A stretch of 49,578 nt of DNA. It comes from Dactylosporangium aurantiacum. GTDB taxonomy: Bacteria; Actinomycetota; Actinomycetes; Mycobacteriales; Micromonosporaceae. The position numbers were made by a program, and so were the translations under genes. Shown here in pieces: positions 26,712 through 34,145 of the stretch; position 1 is the first letter of the stretch; each line of letters begins with the position of its first letter. The stretch lies in contig NZ_JNYJ01000086.1 in assembly GCF_000716715.1 (NCBI RefSeq), forward strand, positions 1 to 49,578. The letters are read 5' to 3'. The notes under the pieces are model-generated. The model searched no databases. It was given only the letters and a program-made list of their open reading frames with translations, and was not told the origin of the DNA.

Positions 26712-27494
26712 TCAGACGTAGAGGTTTCGGCGGAAGTTGCGGCGGGCGAAGTACAGCCCGGCGAAGGTCATGGCGGTGAGGTAGCCGGCGTGGACGGCGA
26801 CGCCGGTGGGCGTGGCGGTGCCGACGGCGGCGTCGCGGGCCAGCTCGACGCCGTGCCACAGCGGGGTGGCCTGGGCGATCCAGCGCAGCATCGGGGTGAC
26901 CGTGCCGAGCGGGAAGAACGTGCCGGACAGCATGTACATGGGCATGACGATGAACCGCAGGATCGCCACCATCGTGGACAGCCGCCGCACCCGGACCGCC
27001 ATCGCGGCCACGCACGGGGCGAACGCGCAGCCGACGAGCACGGCACAGCCGACGACCAGCAGCCCGCGCAGCGGGTCCAGGGCGCCCATCGCGGCCGCGA
27101 CGACGGCGAAGAGCAGCGAGGTCACCGCCACGCGCAGGATGATGAACACGAGGTGGCCGTAGAAGATGGTCTCCGGCCACATGGGGGTCGCCGCGGCGGC
27201 CTGGTAGTTGTGCCGGCCGCGGATGGACTGGAAGACCGGTCCGGCGGACTCGACGTAGGTGGTCTGCATGGCGGCGGCGATGAGCAGCCCGGGCACGACG
27301 AAGCGCAGGTAGGTGCCGCCCGGTAGGGCCTGCGGGTCGGCGACGAGCTCGCCGAGACCGACGCCGATGGCGATCAGGAACAGCAGCGGGTTGACGACGC
27401 TGATGACGATGCTGCCGCGCCAGGTGCGGCGGTACCGCAGCAGCCAGTAGCGGGTCTCGCGGAACGTCTGGTTGGTGAGGGCGAGGGTGCTCAT
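26712..27494 (-). CDS. ABC-2 type transporter permease
   Basis: A 260-residue six-helix permease, similar in plan to the next gene: RYWLLRYRRTWRGSIVISVVNPLLFL start, RFVVPGLLIAAAMQTTY, AAAATPMWPETIFYGHL and MYMLSGTFFPLGTVTPMLRWIAQATPLWHGVEL, seen in part as QATPLWHGVELARDA. Its ATG overlaps the ATPase stop by ATGA. Paired NodJ-like permeases with one DrrA/NodI-like ATPase are typical antibiotic exporters. Confidence 0.9.
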   Translation of the reverse strand: MSTLALTNQTFRETRYWLLRYRRTWRGSIVISVVNPLLFLIAIGVGLGELVADPQALPGGTYLRFVVPGLLIAAAMQTTYVESAGPVFQSIRGRHNYQAAAATPMWPETIFYGHLVFIILRVAVTSLLFAVVAAAMGALDPLRGLLVVGCAVLVGCAFAPCVAAMAVRVRRLSTMVAILRFIVMPMYMLSGTFFPLGTVTPMLRWIAQATPLWHGVELARDAAVGTATPTGVAVHAGYLTAMTFAGLYFARRNFRRNLYV

Positions 27495-28429
27495 CAGTCC
27501 ACCAGCGTCCGGCCGGTCAGGGTGAGGAACACGTCCTCGAGGGTGGAGCGGCGCACCAGCGCGGTCAGCGGGGTGACCTTGCGCTCGTGCACGGCGGCCA
27601 GGGTCTCCTCACCGTTGGCGGTGTACAGCAGGACCCGGTCGGCGAACACGTCGACGCGGTCGGTGAGGCCCTGCAGCTTCTCCGCGGCGACCTCCCGCTC
27701 GGCGGCGGGGAAGCGCAGCTCGAGGACCTCGCGGGTGCTGTACCGGGCGATGAGGTCGGCCGGGGTGCCCTCGGCGATGATCTTCCCGCCGTCCATGATG
27801 ATGAGCCGGTCGCACAGCTGCTCGGCCTCGTCCATGTAGTGCGTGGTGAGCAGCAGCGTCACGCCGTCCTGCTTGAGCTGGAAGAGCCGTTCCCAGAGCA
27901 GGTGCCGCGCCTGCGGGTCCAGGCCGGTGGTGGGCTCGTCGAGCAGCACGATCGCCGGGTCGTTGATGAGGGCGCGGGCGATGGTGAGCCGCCGGCGCAT
28001 CCCGCCGGACAGGTTGCTGACCTGCTCGTCGGCGCGTTCGGTGAGCCGGGCGAACTCCAGCAGCTCGGTGGTGCGCCGCGTGATGTCGGCCCAGCGCATG
28101 CCGAAGTAGCGGCCGTAGATGAGCAGGTTCTCCCGCACGGTCAGGTCGGTGTCGACGCTGTCCTCCTGCGGCACGACGCCGAGACGCGCGCGGACCGCGG
28201 CGCCGTCGCGGTCGGGGTCGCCGCCGAGGACGCGCAGCGTGCCGCCGGACACCGGGGAGGTGCACGCGACCATGCGCATCGTGGAGGACTTGCCCGCGCC
28301 GTTGGCGCCGAGGACGCCGAAGGCCTCGCCGCGGCGGACCTGGAAGGTGATGCCGTCCACGGCGCGCAGCCCGCTGTTGTACGTCTTCACCAGGTCGCGG
28401 GCGTCGACCAGGATCTCGTCGGTCTTCAC
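27494..28429 (-). CDS. ABC transporter ATPase (DrrA/NodI-like)
   Basis: A 311-residue ATPase: Walker A GANGAGKSSTMRMV, Q-loop VVPQEDSVDTDL, signature NLSGGMRRRLTIARAL, Walker B IVLLDEPTTGLDP and switch LLTTHYMDEAEQL, followed by a C-terminal extension ending STLEDVFLTLTGRTL, the DrrA-type ending. The VPQEDSVDTDLTVREN variant is the NodI signature. The GTG start overlaps the condensation-protein stop (GTGA), so export and biosynthesis genes are coupled in one transcript. Confidence 0.93.
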   Translation of the reverse strand: MKTDEILVDARDLVKTYNSGLRAVDGITFQVRRGEAFGVLGANGAGKSSTMRMVACTSPVSGGTLRVLGGDPDRDGAAVRARLGVVPQEDSVDTDLTVRENLLIYGRYFGMRWADITRRTTELLEFARLTERADEQVSNLSGGMRRRLTIARALINDPAIVLLDEPTTGLDPQARHLLWERLFQLKQDGVTLLLTTHYMDEAEQLCDRLIIMDGGKIIAEGTPADLIARYSTREVLELRFPAAEREVAAEKLQGLTDRVDVFADRVLLYTANGEETLAAVHERKVTPLTALVRRSTLEDVFLTLTGRTLVD

Positions 28430-29814
28430 GGCTGTGCTCCGAACTCGCCGCGCAGGGTGGCGATGGTGAGGGTGTCGTCCGCGGCGGCCATGACGAGCAC
28501 GCGCTCGAGGTCACCGAGGGCGTCGGCGGCCGTGCGGGGGTGCAGGAACGCCGGGTGGGCGCTGAGCTGGAGCACGGCCCGGTCGCCGAGCTCCCTGAGA
28601 AACAGGAAGAACTTGCTGGTCATCTGGGTGCGGGTGTCATCGAGGCGGATGAGCTCGGTCGCGGCCTGGGCCTTGGCGAGCACGTCGGCGAGCGCGTCGC
28701 CGTCCGGCGGGTCCTCACCGGCGGGGCCGGTGTCGTAGCGCACGTCGTTGAAGAAGCAGTAGCCGCCGACCTCGATGCCGCGCTGTGCGGCGATCCCGGC
28801 GACGAGCTCCTCCAGGCGCCGCGGGTGGTACTCGCTGTTGCGGCTGGCGGCGAGGGCGGCGGCGCCGGCGTGGCGGAAGTAGTCGCCGGCGGTGCCTGAC
28901 CCGGGGACGTCGACGCGGAAGAGCGCGTTCTGGTTGAAGGCGCCGACGAGGCGGCGGCTCTGCGGCTGGAAGCGGGTCGCGACCAGCACCCGCAGCCCGG
29001 CGCCGTCGCTGCCGGTGTACAGGGCGAGCAGCAGCCCGGCGCCGGCGAGCACGACCTGGGAGTCGCTGAGGCCGTTGCGCCGGGCGAGCGCGCGGGCGGC
29101 GACGGCAAGCGCGGGGGAGCGGATCTCGCCCCAGTCCGGCCCACCGTCCGATGTGGACGGCAGCGGGGTGAGCATCGCGGCGGGCAGCGTCGTCATGTGC
29201 CTGGCCCAGAAGGCGAGCGCCCGCTCCTGCCGCTGCTGGGCGAGGTCGCCGCGCTCGTAGGCGGCCCGCTGCAGGGGCTGCTGCCCGGCCGGCTCCAGGG
29301 TGCCGCCGGTCGGGTCGCGCAGCAGCTCGCGCAGGTCGTCGGCGACGATCTGGATGCTCCAGCCGTCCACGGCCATGTGCGACACGACCATGACGATCAG
29401 CCGCGGCTGCCCGTCGCCGGTGAGCACGGCGAGGCGGACGGGCTGGTCGGCGGCGTGGTCGAACGGCGGCGCCAGCAGCCGGGCGGCGGTCGCGTCGGCG
29501 GTGCCGTCGAGGTCGGCCGTCTCGATCAGCTCGACGAGGACCTCGCCCTCGCCCTCGACGGTCTGCGTCGGGTCGGGCTCGCCGGGGTGCCAGCGGCTGT
29601 GCAGCACGTCGTGCCGCTCCAGCAGCGCGCGCAGCGCGTCGCGGACCGTGTCGAGGGTGGTGCCGGGCGGGACCTCGACACGGCGGATGAGGTTGAGCGT
29701 GTGCCACTCGTCCGGCGACAGCCAGACGAAGACGTCCCAGATCGCGATCTGTCCCCACATGAGTGGTCCGCTGCCGTGGTTGCCGGTGAAGCGGACGGGC
29801 ATCCGATCAGGCAT
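28426..29814 (-). CDS. Free-standing NRPS condensation-domain protein
   Basis: A 462-residue stand-alone condensation-fold protein. The opening GPLMWGQIAIWDVF and RHDVLHSRW match condensation core motifs C1/C2. Core C3 reads SHMAVDG (145-151): the second, catalytic His and the structural Asp-Gly are kept while the first His is Ser. Later motifs VGAFNQNALFRVDV (C5-like) and SEYHPRRLEELV follow. It likely forms an amide between a carrier-bound aminoacyl group and an amine such as an aminoalkylphosphonate. Transcription seems leaderless, from TTGCGG-N17-TAGCAT ending six bases before the ATG. Confidence 0.85.
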   Translation of the reverse strand: MPDRMPVRFTGNHGSGPLMWGQIAIWDVFVWLSPDEWHTLNLIRRVEVPPGTTLDTVRDALRALLERHDVLHSRWHPGEPDPTQTVEGEGEVLVELIETADLDGTADATAARLLAPPFDHAADQPVRLAVLTGDGQPRLIVMVVSHMAVDGWSIQIVADDLRELLRDPTGGTLEPAGQQPLQRAAYERGDLAQQRQERALAFWARHMTTLPAAMLTPLPSTSDGGPDWGEIRSPALAVAARALARRNGLSDSQVVLAGAGLLLALYTGSDGAGLRVLVATRFQPQSRRLVGAFNQNALFRVDVPGSGTAGDYFRHAGAAALAASRNSEYHPRRLEELVAGIAAQRGIEVGGYCFFNDVRYDTGPAGEDPPDGDALADVLAKAQAATELIRLDDTRTQMTSKFFLFLRELGDRAVLQLSAHPAFLHPRTAADALGDLERVLVMAAADDTLTIATLRGEFGAQP

Positions 29815-29820
29815 CGGCAG

Positions 29821-29849
29821 ATGCTATGTCTGTGCGTACGGTCCCGCAA
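29821..29849 (-). promoter_or_regulatory. Promoter of the condensation/exporter operon, leaderless
   Basis: On the minus strand TTGCGG (29844-29849) and TAGCAT (29821-29826) are separated by exactly 17 bases, and the ATG begins six bases after the -10 element, so transcription would start at or next to the start codon. No ribosome binding site is present, in agreement with a leaderless mRNA. Confidence 0.65.
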
Positions 29850-29850
29850 T

Positions 29851-29865
29851 CCGTTGCGTTAACGG
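29851..29865. promoter_or_regulatory. Inverted repeat adjoining the -35 element
   Basis: CCGTT-N5-AACGG lies one base upstream of the -35 element of the condensation operon. It could bind an activator; the arms are only five bases, so this is a weak call. Confidence 0.35.
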
Positions 29866-30023
29866 GGTGAGACGTTCTGGATACGTGGCGTGGCATGATG
29901 GAGTGAAATGTCCACATCTGGCGACTCTCCTCGAAAAATCATGAGAGATCTTGTCGGATCGTGGATCCGCTGGTCAGAAACATGATGTTCGTCGTCAGCT
30001 TTTTACGTTCACATTTCGGATGC

Positions 30024-30053
30024 TTGCAGGTCAACATCGTGCCGTCATACAGT
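30024..30053 (+). promoter_or_regulatory. Candidate promoter for the carrier-protein gene
   Basis: TTGCAG, 18 bases, then TACAGT fits an actinobacterial vegetative promoter. It would give a leader of about 155 bases before the carrier-protein start. No riboswitch-like fold was recognised in that leader. Confidence 0.35.
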
Positions 30054-30216
30054 GCACCGAGGGCCGCAACGCAGTTCATCGATGTGTTCGCCGGCCGCAC
30101 GCCACGGGGGCAAGGACTCAACGCTGCGTCGGCGTCACCGGGCGAGACCTGGGTCGTGCGCGCCCGTAGCCGGGACCGGCGCACGACGGACCCCGTTCAC
30201 GACTGGGAGACGTGCG

Positions 30217-30504
30217 ATGACGACGCCGTTGGACAGCACGACCGGCAGCACGACCGGAAGGGCCTGGGACGACCGGTTCGAGGAGGTGCTGCGGGTGCAC
30301 CTCGCGCCGGGCACGCCGCCGCTGCGCCCCGACGACCGGCTGTTCGAGCTGGGCCTGGACTCGCTCGCCGTGGTGCAGCTCGCCGCCGACCTGGAGGACG
30401 CCTACGGGGTGTTGCTGCCCGACGAGTCGCTGACCCGGGAGAGCTTCGCGACGCCCGGCGGGTTGTGGGCCGTCGTCCACCCGCTGCTGCCCGCCGGCCG
30501 GTAG
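30217..30504 (+). CDS. Free-standing acyl/peptidyl carrier protein
   Basis: A 95-residue phosphopantetheine-binding protein. The attachment motif LFELGLDSLAVVQLAADLE contains the modified Ser in D-S-L, preceded by the first helix FEEVLRVHL and followed by the helix-3 region LLPDESLTRESFATPGGLW. A GGGAGA site precedes the ATG at 30217. It is the only carrier protein seen in the window, so it is the natural partner of the free-standing adenylation and condensation proteins of the cluster and would hold the activated amino acid as a thioester. It forms a single-gene unit facing the PPOX gene. Confidence 0.92.
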   Translation: MTTPLDSTTGSTTGRAWDDRFEEVLRVHLAPGTPPLRPDDRLFELGLDSLAVVQLAADLEDAYGVLLPDESLTRESFATPGGLWAVVHPLLPAGR

Positions 30505-30565
30505 CCCGGTGGCAGGCAGGGGGGCCGACATGCTGCGATCCATCGACTGGCCGTGACCGTCCACG

Positions 30566-31174
30566 TCAGTACAGCCGCTGCTCGTACTGCGGGCCGTACC
30601 GTTCCTCCAGTTCGGCCAGCGACTTGTCCGTCCACTCCGTCGCCTGGGCGATGCGGGCCCGCGAGGACACCGCATCCGGCGCCCAGGTCTCGGGCCGCCA
30701 CACGTCGCCACGCAGGAACGCCTTCGCGCAGTGGAAGTAGGCCTCCTGGACGCGCACCCGCAGCGCGAGCTGCGGCCGACGGCCACGCACCACCATCCGC
30801 TCGAACCACGGCTCGTCGCGCACCAGCGCGGCGCGGCCGTTGACCCGCAGCGTGTCGCCCCGACCCGGGATCAGGAAGAGCAGCCCGACGTGCGGGTTGC
30901 CCAGCACGTTGAGCCAGCTGTCGAGGCGGCGGTTGCCGGGCCGGTCGGGCAGGGCGACGGTGTGCTCGTCCAGCACCAGCGCGAAGCCGGGCGGGTCGCC
31001 GCGCGGCGACACGTCGCAGGTGCCGTCGGCGGCCGACGTGGCCAGCAGGCACAGCGGGGAGTGCGCCAACCACTCCCGCTCCAGCGGGCCGAGGACCGCG
31101 GTCGCCTTGCGGTACACGACCGGGTTCGCCTCGCCGGTCAGCGCCCGCAGCTCCTCGGCCGAGGTGATCTCCAT
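30566..31174 (-). CDS. PPOX-class FMN-binding protein (MSMEG_1061-like)
   Basis: A 202-residue split-barrel flavoprotein of the pyridoxamine-5'-phosphate-oxidase superfamily: SPLCLLATSAADGTCDVSPRGDPPGF (shown by CDVSPRGDPPGF), LPDRPGNRRLDSWLNVLGNPHVGLLF, with LPDRPGNRR typical of the MSMEG_1061 group, then IPGRGDTLRVNGRA and VQEAYFHCAKAFLR. Such proteins bind FMN or F420 and reduce or oxidise small substrates. It starts four bases after the TauD-like gene and is co-transcribed with it, hence a candidate tailoring enzyme of the phosphonate. Confidence 0.87.
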   Translation of the reverse strand: MEITSAEELRALTGEANPVVYRKATAVLGPLEREWLAHSPLCLLATSAADGTCDVSPRGDPPGFALVLDEHTVALPDRPGNRRLDSWLNVLGNPHVGLLFLIPGRGDTLRVNGRAALVRDEPWFERMVVRGRRPQLALRVRVQEAYFHCAKAFLRGDVWRPETWAPDAVSSRARIAQATEWTDKSLAELEERYGPQYEQRLY

Positions 31175-31178
31175 CGGG

Positions 31179-32153
31179 CTAGCTCGCCGGCTGCTTCGTC
31201 GACCACATGCGGAACATGTACCGGTTGACGTCCTCCGGCCGGTCGGTGCGCATGTCGATCGGGCGCGGCGGGCGGCGGTCGGCGAACGCGGTGCGGGTGT
31301 GCAGGAACCGGTCGTCGGCGGAGACGAGGATCTGGCCCTGGTCGAGCCGGACCCGGATCTGCACCGAGGACTGGTCCATCACGGCGTCGAAGATGTCCAG
31401 CGCGGCGGCGGTGGCCTCGCTCAGCGGCTCGCCGAGCTTCTCGTGGGCCACCTCGATGTAGGTGCGGAAGTAGCGGACCAGTGCGGCCCCGTCGGGGGAG
31501 TACCGGATGATCGGCGAACGGAAGAACTCCGGCTCCAGCGCCATGCCGCGCTTCTCGAACCAGAACTCCCGCTCCAGCTCGGCCAGCACCTCCGGGTGCG
31601 CCCGCAGCGCCTCGTGCACGGCCACGGCGTCGACCAGGATGCTCTCGCCGCCGACGAGGGCCGCCTGGCCGCAGGACAGCAGCAGGTAGTCGATCGGGTC
31701 GACGTCGTTGACCGCGTCGTTGTGCATGTAGGAGCCCTGGCGGGTCTGGTGGTAGCGGGCGCCCTCGGCGATCGTGCGGCCGGTGCCGCGGTCGTAGACC
31801 TCGATGAGCCGCCAGCCGTCGGTGTTCTGCACCATGGGCGTACCGAGCGCGTGGCCGAGCACCCACGTGTAGATGGCCTGCCCGCGCAGGGTGTCCACAC
31901 CGGACACCCGGTCGTAGACGATGAAGTGCGGCGACGCGTCGATGACCGCGCGGGTGGCCTCGACCTCCGCCGTGAAGGCCGGCACGGCGCCCAGGTCGAC
32001 CGCCAGGTCGTCGACGCGCCCTTCGGGCTGGCCGCGGTCCAGCATGTCCACATAGGACGCGAGTTCCTCCTGCGCCCCGGCGGAGAACGTGTGGAACGTC
32101 TGCGGCGGTGCGGCGAGGGTGCGTGGCTGGGTCGCGATGGTCGCACTGGTCAT
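31179..32153 (-). CDS. TauD/TfdA-family Fe(II)/2-oxoglutarate-dependent oxygenase
   Basis: A 324-residue oxygenase of the clavaminate synthase/TauD kind. The iron ligands are visible as H144-N-D146 (SYMHNDAVND) and distal H285 (FLHTRTAF), with basic residues after it that can hold 2-oxoglutarate. The ATG at 32153 is preferred over an in-frame start 114 bases upstream because an AGGGGG site precedes it and the longer form would run through the promoter and operator. Related oxygenases hydroxylate aminoethylphosphonate or its derivatives in phosphonate pathways, so hydroxylation of the phosphonate carbon chain or of the diaminopropionate unit is the likely role. Confidence 0.85.
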   Translation of the reverse strand: MTSATIATQPRTLAAPPQTFHTFSAGAQEELASYVDMLDRGQPEGRVDDLAVDLGAVPAFTAEVEATRAVIDASPHFIVYDRVSGVDTLRGQAIYTWVLGHALGTPMVQNTDGWRLIEVYDRGTGRTIAEGARYHQTRQGSYMHNDAVNDVDPIDYLLLSCGQAALVGGESILVDAVAVHEALRAHPEVLAELEREFWFEKRGMALEPEFFRSPIIRYSPDGAALVRYFRTYIEVAHEKLGEPLSEATAAALDIFDAVMDQSSVQIRVRLDQGQILVSADDRFLHTRTAFADRRPPRPIDMRTDRPEDVNRYMFRMWSTKQPAS

Positions 32154-32200
32154 GGTCGTGACGTCCCCCTGTGGTCGCTGTCTGCTCGGTGCTCGCGCCG

Positions 32201-32273
32201 AACGTAACAGCGGTTGGCAATTATTGACAAGGTGTTTGTCAAGCTTGACTAAATCGTCGGACATCACTAACTT
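32201..32273. promoter_or_regulatory. Divergent promoters of tauD-like and pepM operons
   Basis: Plus strand: TTGACT (32245-32250), 17 bases, TAACTT (32268-32273), which would drive pepM. Minus strand: TTGTCA (complement of 32225-32230), 18 bases, TACGTT (complement of 32201-32206), which would drive the TauD-like gene. The element pairs are better than chance for such GC-rich DNA, and the region is an obvious AT-rich island. Confidence 0.6.
32224..32242. promoter_or_regulatory. Operator TTGACAA-N5-TTGTCAA in the core divergent promoter
   Basis: A perfect 7-base inverted repeat located immediately upstream of the pepM -35 element and covering the -35 of the minus-strand promoter, an ideal place for one protein to control both operons. 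A second symmetric pair, GTGACGTCC (32158-32166) and GGACGTCAC (32278-32286), lies in the two leaders. The cluster encodes no obvious regulator, so the binding protein must be elsewhere. Confidence 0.6.
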
Positions 32274-32313
32274 CGGCGGACGTCACAGCCGACCAGCGAA
32301 CCGGGGGATCGAA

Positions 32314-33174
32314 ATGCAGCGATTGACCTACCCGTCCTTCCGCACCGTGCTCGAAGAGCGGGCCTTCGTGCGCGTCGCGGGCGTCAACCACGCGCTCGGC
32401 GGGCTGCTCGCGGAGGAGGCCGGGTGCGACGCCGTGTGGTCCTCCAGCCTGGAGGTCTCCGCCTGCCGCGGGGTGCCCGACGCCAGCATCCTGACGATGT
32501 CGGAGTACCTGGAGGCGGCGGCCAACATCCAGAAGGTGCTGCAGATCCCGGTCGTCGCCGACTGCGACACCGGCTACGGCGGCACGATGAACGTCGCGCA
32601 CATGATGCACGAGTACGAGGCCGCCGGGATCACCGCCGTCTGCCTGGAGGACAAGCGCTTCCCGAAGATGAACAGCTTCGTCGGCACCGGCCAGCACCTG
32701 CTGGACACCGGCGAGTTCACCACCAAGATCAGCGTCGCCAAGCGGGCGCAGACCTCACCCGAGACGTTCTTCATCGCCCGCACCGAGGCGCTCATCGTCG
32801 GCCAGCCGGTCGCCGAGGCCCTCGAACGCTGCCGCGCCTACGCCGACAGCGGCGCCGACGCGGTCCTCATCCACTCCAAGGCCAAGACCCGCGACCAGAT
32901 CATGGCGTTCCTGGACGGCTGGGACTTCCGCGTCCCCGTCGTGGTCGTGCCGACCACCTACCCCGACTGGCAGATCGACGACATGCGCGCCGCCGGCGTC
33001 TCCGTCGTCATCTACGCCAACCAGGGGCTGCGCGCCACCGTCGCCGCGCTGCGCGACACGTACGCGGCGATCCTGCGCCACGGCGACTCGACCGTCGTGG
33101 AGGGCTCGATCGCCTCGGTGCGTGACATCTTCGACCTGCAGCGCCTCGCCGAGTGGCAGAAGCTCGAGGCCTGA
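32314..33174 (+). CDS. pepM: Phosphoenolpyruvate phosphomutase (PEP mutase)
   Basis: A 286-residue enzyme of the isocitrate lyase/PEP mutase superfamily that isomerises phosphoenolpyruvate to phosphonopyruvate, forming the C-P bond; this is the defining step of phosphonate biosynthesis. The diagnostic mutase motif E-D-K-x5-N-S is present as EDKRFPKMNS (112-121), and DCDTGYGG (83-90) holds the metal-binding acid. The EDK motif distinguishes it from isocitrate and methylisocitrate lyases, which carry a Cys motif instead. A GGGGGA ribosome site lies just before the ATG. It heads a long operon of overlapping genes. Confidence 0.96.
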   Translation: MQRLTYPSFRTVLEERAFVRVAGVNHALGGLLAEEAGCDAVWSSSLEVSACRGVPDASILTMSEYLEAAANIQKVLQIPVVADCDTGYGGTMNVAHMMHEYEAAGITAVCLEDKRFPKMNSFVGTGQHLLDTGEFTTKISVAKRAQTSPETFFIARTEALIVGQPVAEALERCRAYADSGADAVLIHSKAKTRDQIMAFLDGWDFRVPVVVVPTTYPDWQIDDMRAAGVSVVIYANQGLRATVAALRDTYAAILRHGDSTVVEGSIASVRDIFDLQRLAEWQKLEA

Positions 33175-33179
33175 GCGCG

Positions 33180-34145
33180 GTGGCCGTCATCTCCCGAGCC
33201 GACGAGCTCCATGACAGCGACCTGTACGTCGACCTGCGCGCCGAGCTCGGCCTGAACCTGCGGCTGCGCTGCGACGGGCTCAACCTCGCCGGGTCGGTCA
33301 AGCTGCGCCCGGCCGTCGCGATGGTGGCGCAGGGCCTCGCCAGCGGCGCCATCACCAGCGACTCGGTGCTCGTGGAGTCCTCCTCGGGCAACCTCGGCGT
33401 CGCGCTGAGCCTGGTCGCGGCGGCGAACCGGCTGCGCTTCCACTGCGTCACCGACCCGAAGTGCAACCCGACCGCGCTGAAGCTCATGCGCGCCTTCGGC
33501 AGCGTGGTCGAGGTCGTCGCCGAGCCCGACGCCACCGGCAGCTACCTCACCGCCCGCAAGGCCCGCATCCGCGAGCTGTGCGCCGCCGACCCGCGGTACA
33601 CGTGGCTCAACCAGTACGAGAACCCGGCGAACTGGATCGCCCACCAGGAGTCGACCGCCCCGATGATCGCCAAGGAGTTCCCCGACCTCGACGTGCTGTT
33701 CGTCGGCGTCGGCACCGGCGGCACCCTAGCCGGCTGCTCCCGCTACTTCCGGGAGAACCGCGCCGGCGTGCGTATTGTCGGCGTCGACAGCGTCGGCTCG
33801 ATCAACTTCGGCCTGCCCGCCGCACCCCGGCACATCCCCGGCCTGGGCGCCAGCGAGCCGATGCCGCTGGTCACCGCCGACCTCATCGACGACCTGGTGC
33901 GGGTCGAGGAGCCGGCCTCGGTGCGCATGTGCCGCCGGCTCGCCGGCCGCGGGTTCCTGTTCGGCGGCTCCACCGGCACCGTCGTCGCCGGCGCCGAGCG
34001 GTGGCTGCGCGAGCACGACCCCGCCCAGCGGCTCACCACCGTCGCCATCTCCGCCGACATGGGCGAGCGGTACGTCGACACCATCTACGACGACGCATGG
34101 ATCACCGGGCTGTACGGCGAACTGGAGGACGACCGTGGCCGCTGA
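33180..34145 (+). CDS. sbnA: SbnA-like PLP enzyme (N-(2-amino-2-carboxyethyl)-L-glutamate synthase)
   Basis: A 321-residue cysteine-synthase-fold PLP enzyme. The PLP Lys is K41 in LNLAGSVKLRPA, VESSSGNLGVALS binds the substrate carboxylate, and GVGTGGTLAGCSRYF holds the cofactor phosphate. SYLTARKARIRELC and PRYTWLNQYENPANW are typical of the SbnA branch, which joins O-phospho-L-serine and L-glutamate. The GTG at 33180 is chosen, five bases after the pepM stop. The adjoining SbnB-like gene supports this assignment over ordinary cysteine synthase. Product: the precursor of L-2,3-diaminopropionate. Confidence 0.9.
   Translation: MAVISRADELHDSDLYVDLRAELGLNLRLRCDGLNLAGSVKLRPAVAMVAQGLASGAITSDSVLVESSSGNLGVALSLVAAANRLRFHCVTDPKCNPTALKLMRAFGSVVEVVAEPDATGSYLTARKARIRELCAADPRYTWLNQYENPANWIAHQESTAPMIAKEFPDLDVLFVGVGTGGTLAGCSRYFRENRAGVRIVGVDSVGSINFGLPAAPRHIPGLGASEPMPLVTADLIDDLVRVEEPASVRMCRRLAGRGFLFGGSTGTVVAGAERWLREHDPAQRLTTVAISADMGERYVDTIYDDAWITGLYGELEDDRGR

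Larger units (their letters stand above)
29815..30216. other. 402-base divergent regulatory gap inside the phosphonate cluster
   Basis: This gap separates the leftward condensation-protein/exporter operon from the rightward carrier protein. It is much richer in A and T than the genes. No reading frame in it shows coding character. It holds a convincing minus-strand promoter, an inverted repeat just behind it, and a weaker plus-strand promoter, given separately; the rest shows nothing recognisable. Confidence 0.7.

Noticed and set aside
30566..31174. Pyridoxamine-5'-phosphate oxidase PdxH
   Set aside because: The LPDRPGNRR pattern and overall order match the MSMEG_1061-like flavoprotein group, not PdxH.
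33180..34145. Cysteine synthase
   Set aside because: Its motifs and the overlapping SbnB-like gene indicate the SbnA branch.
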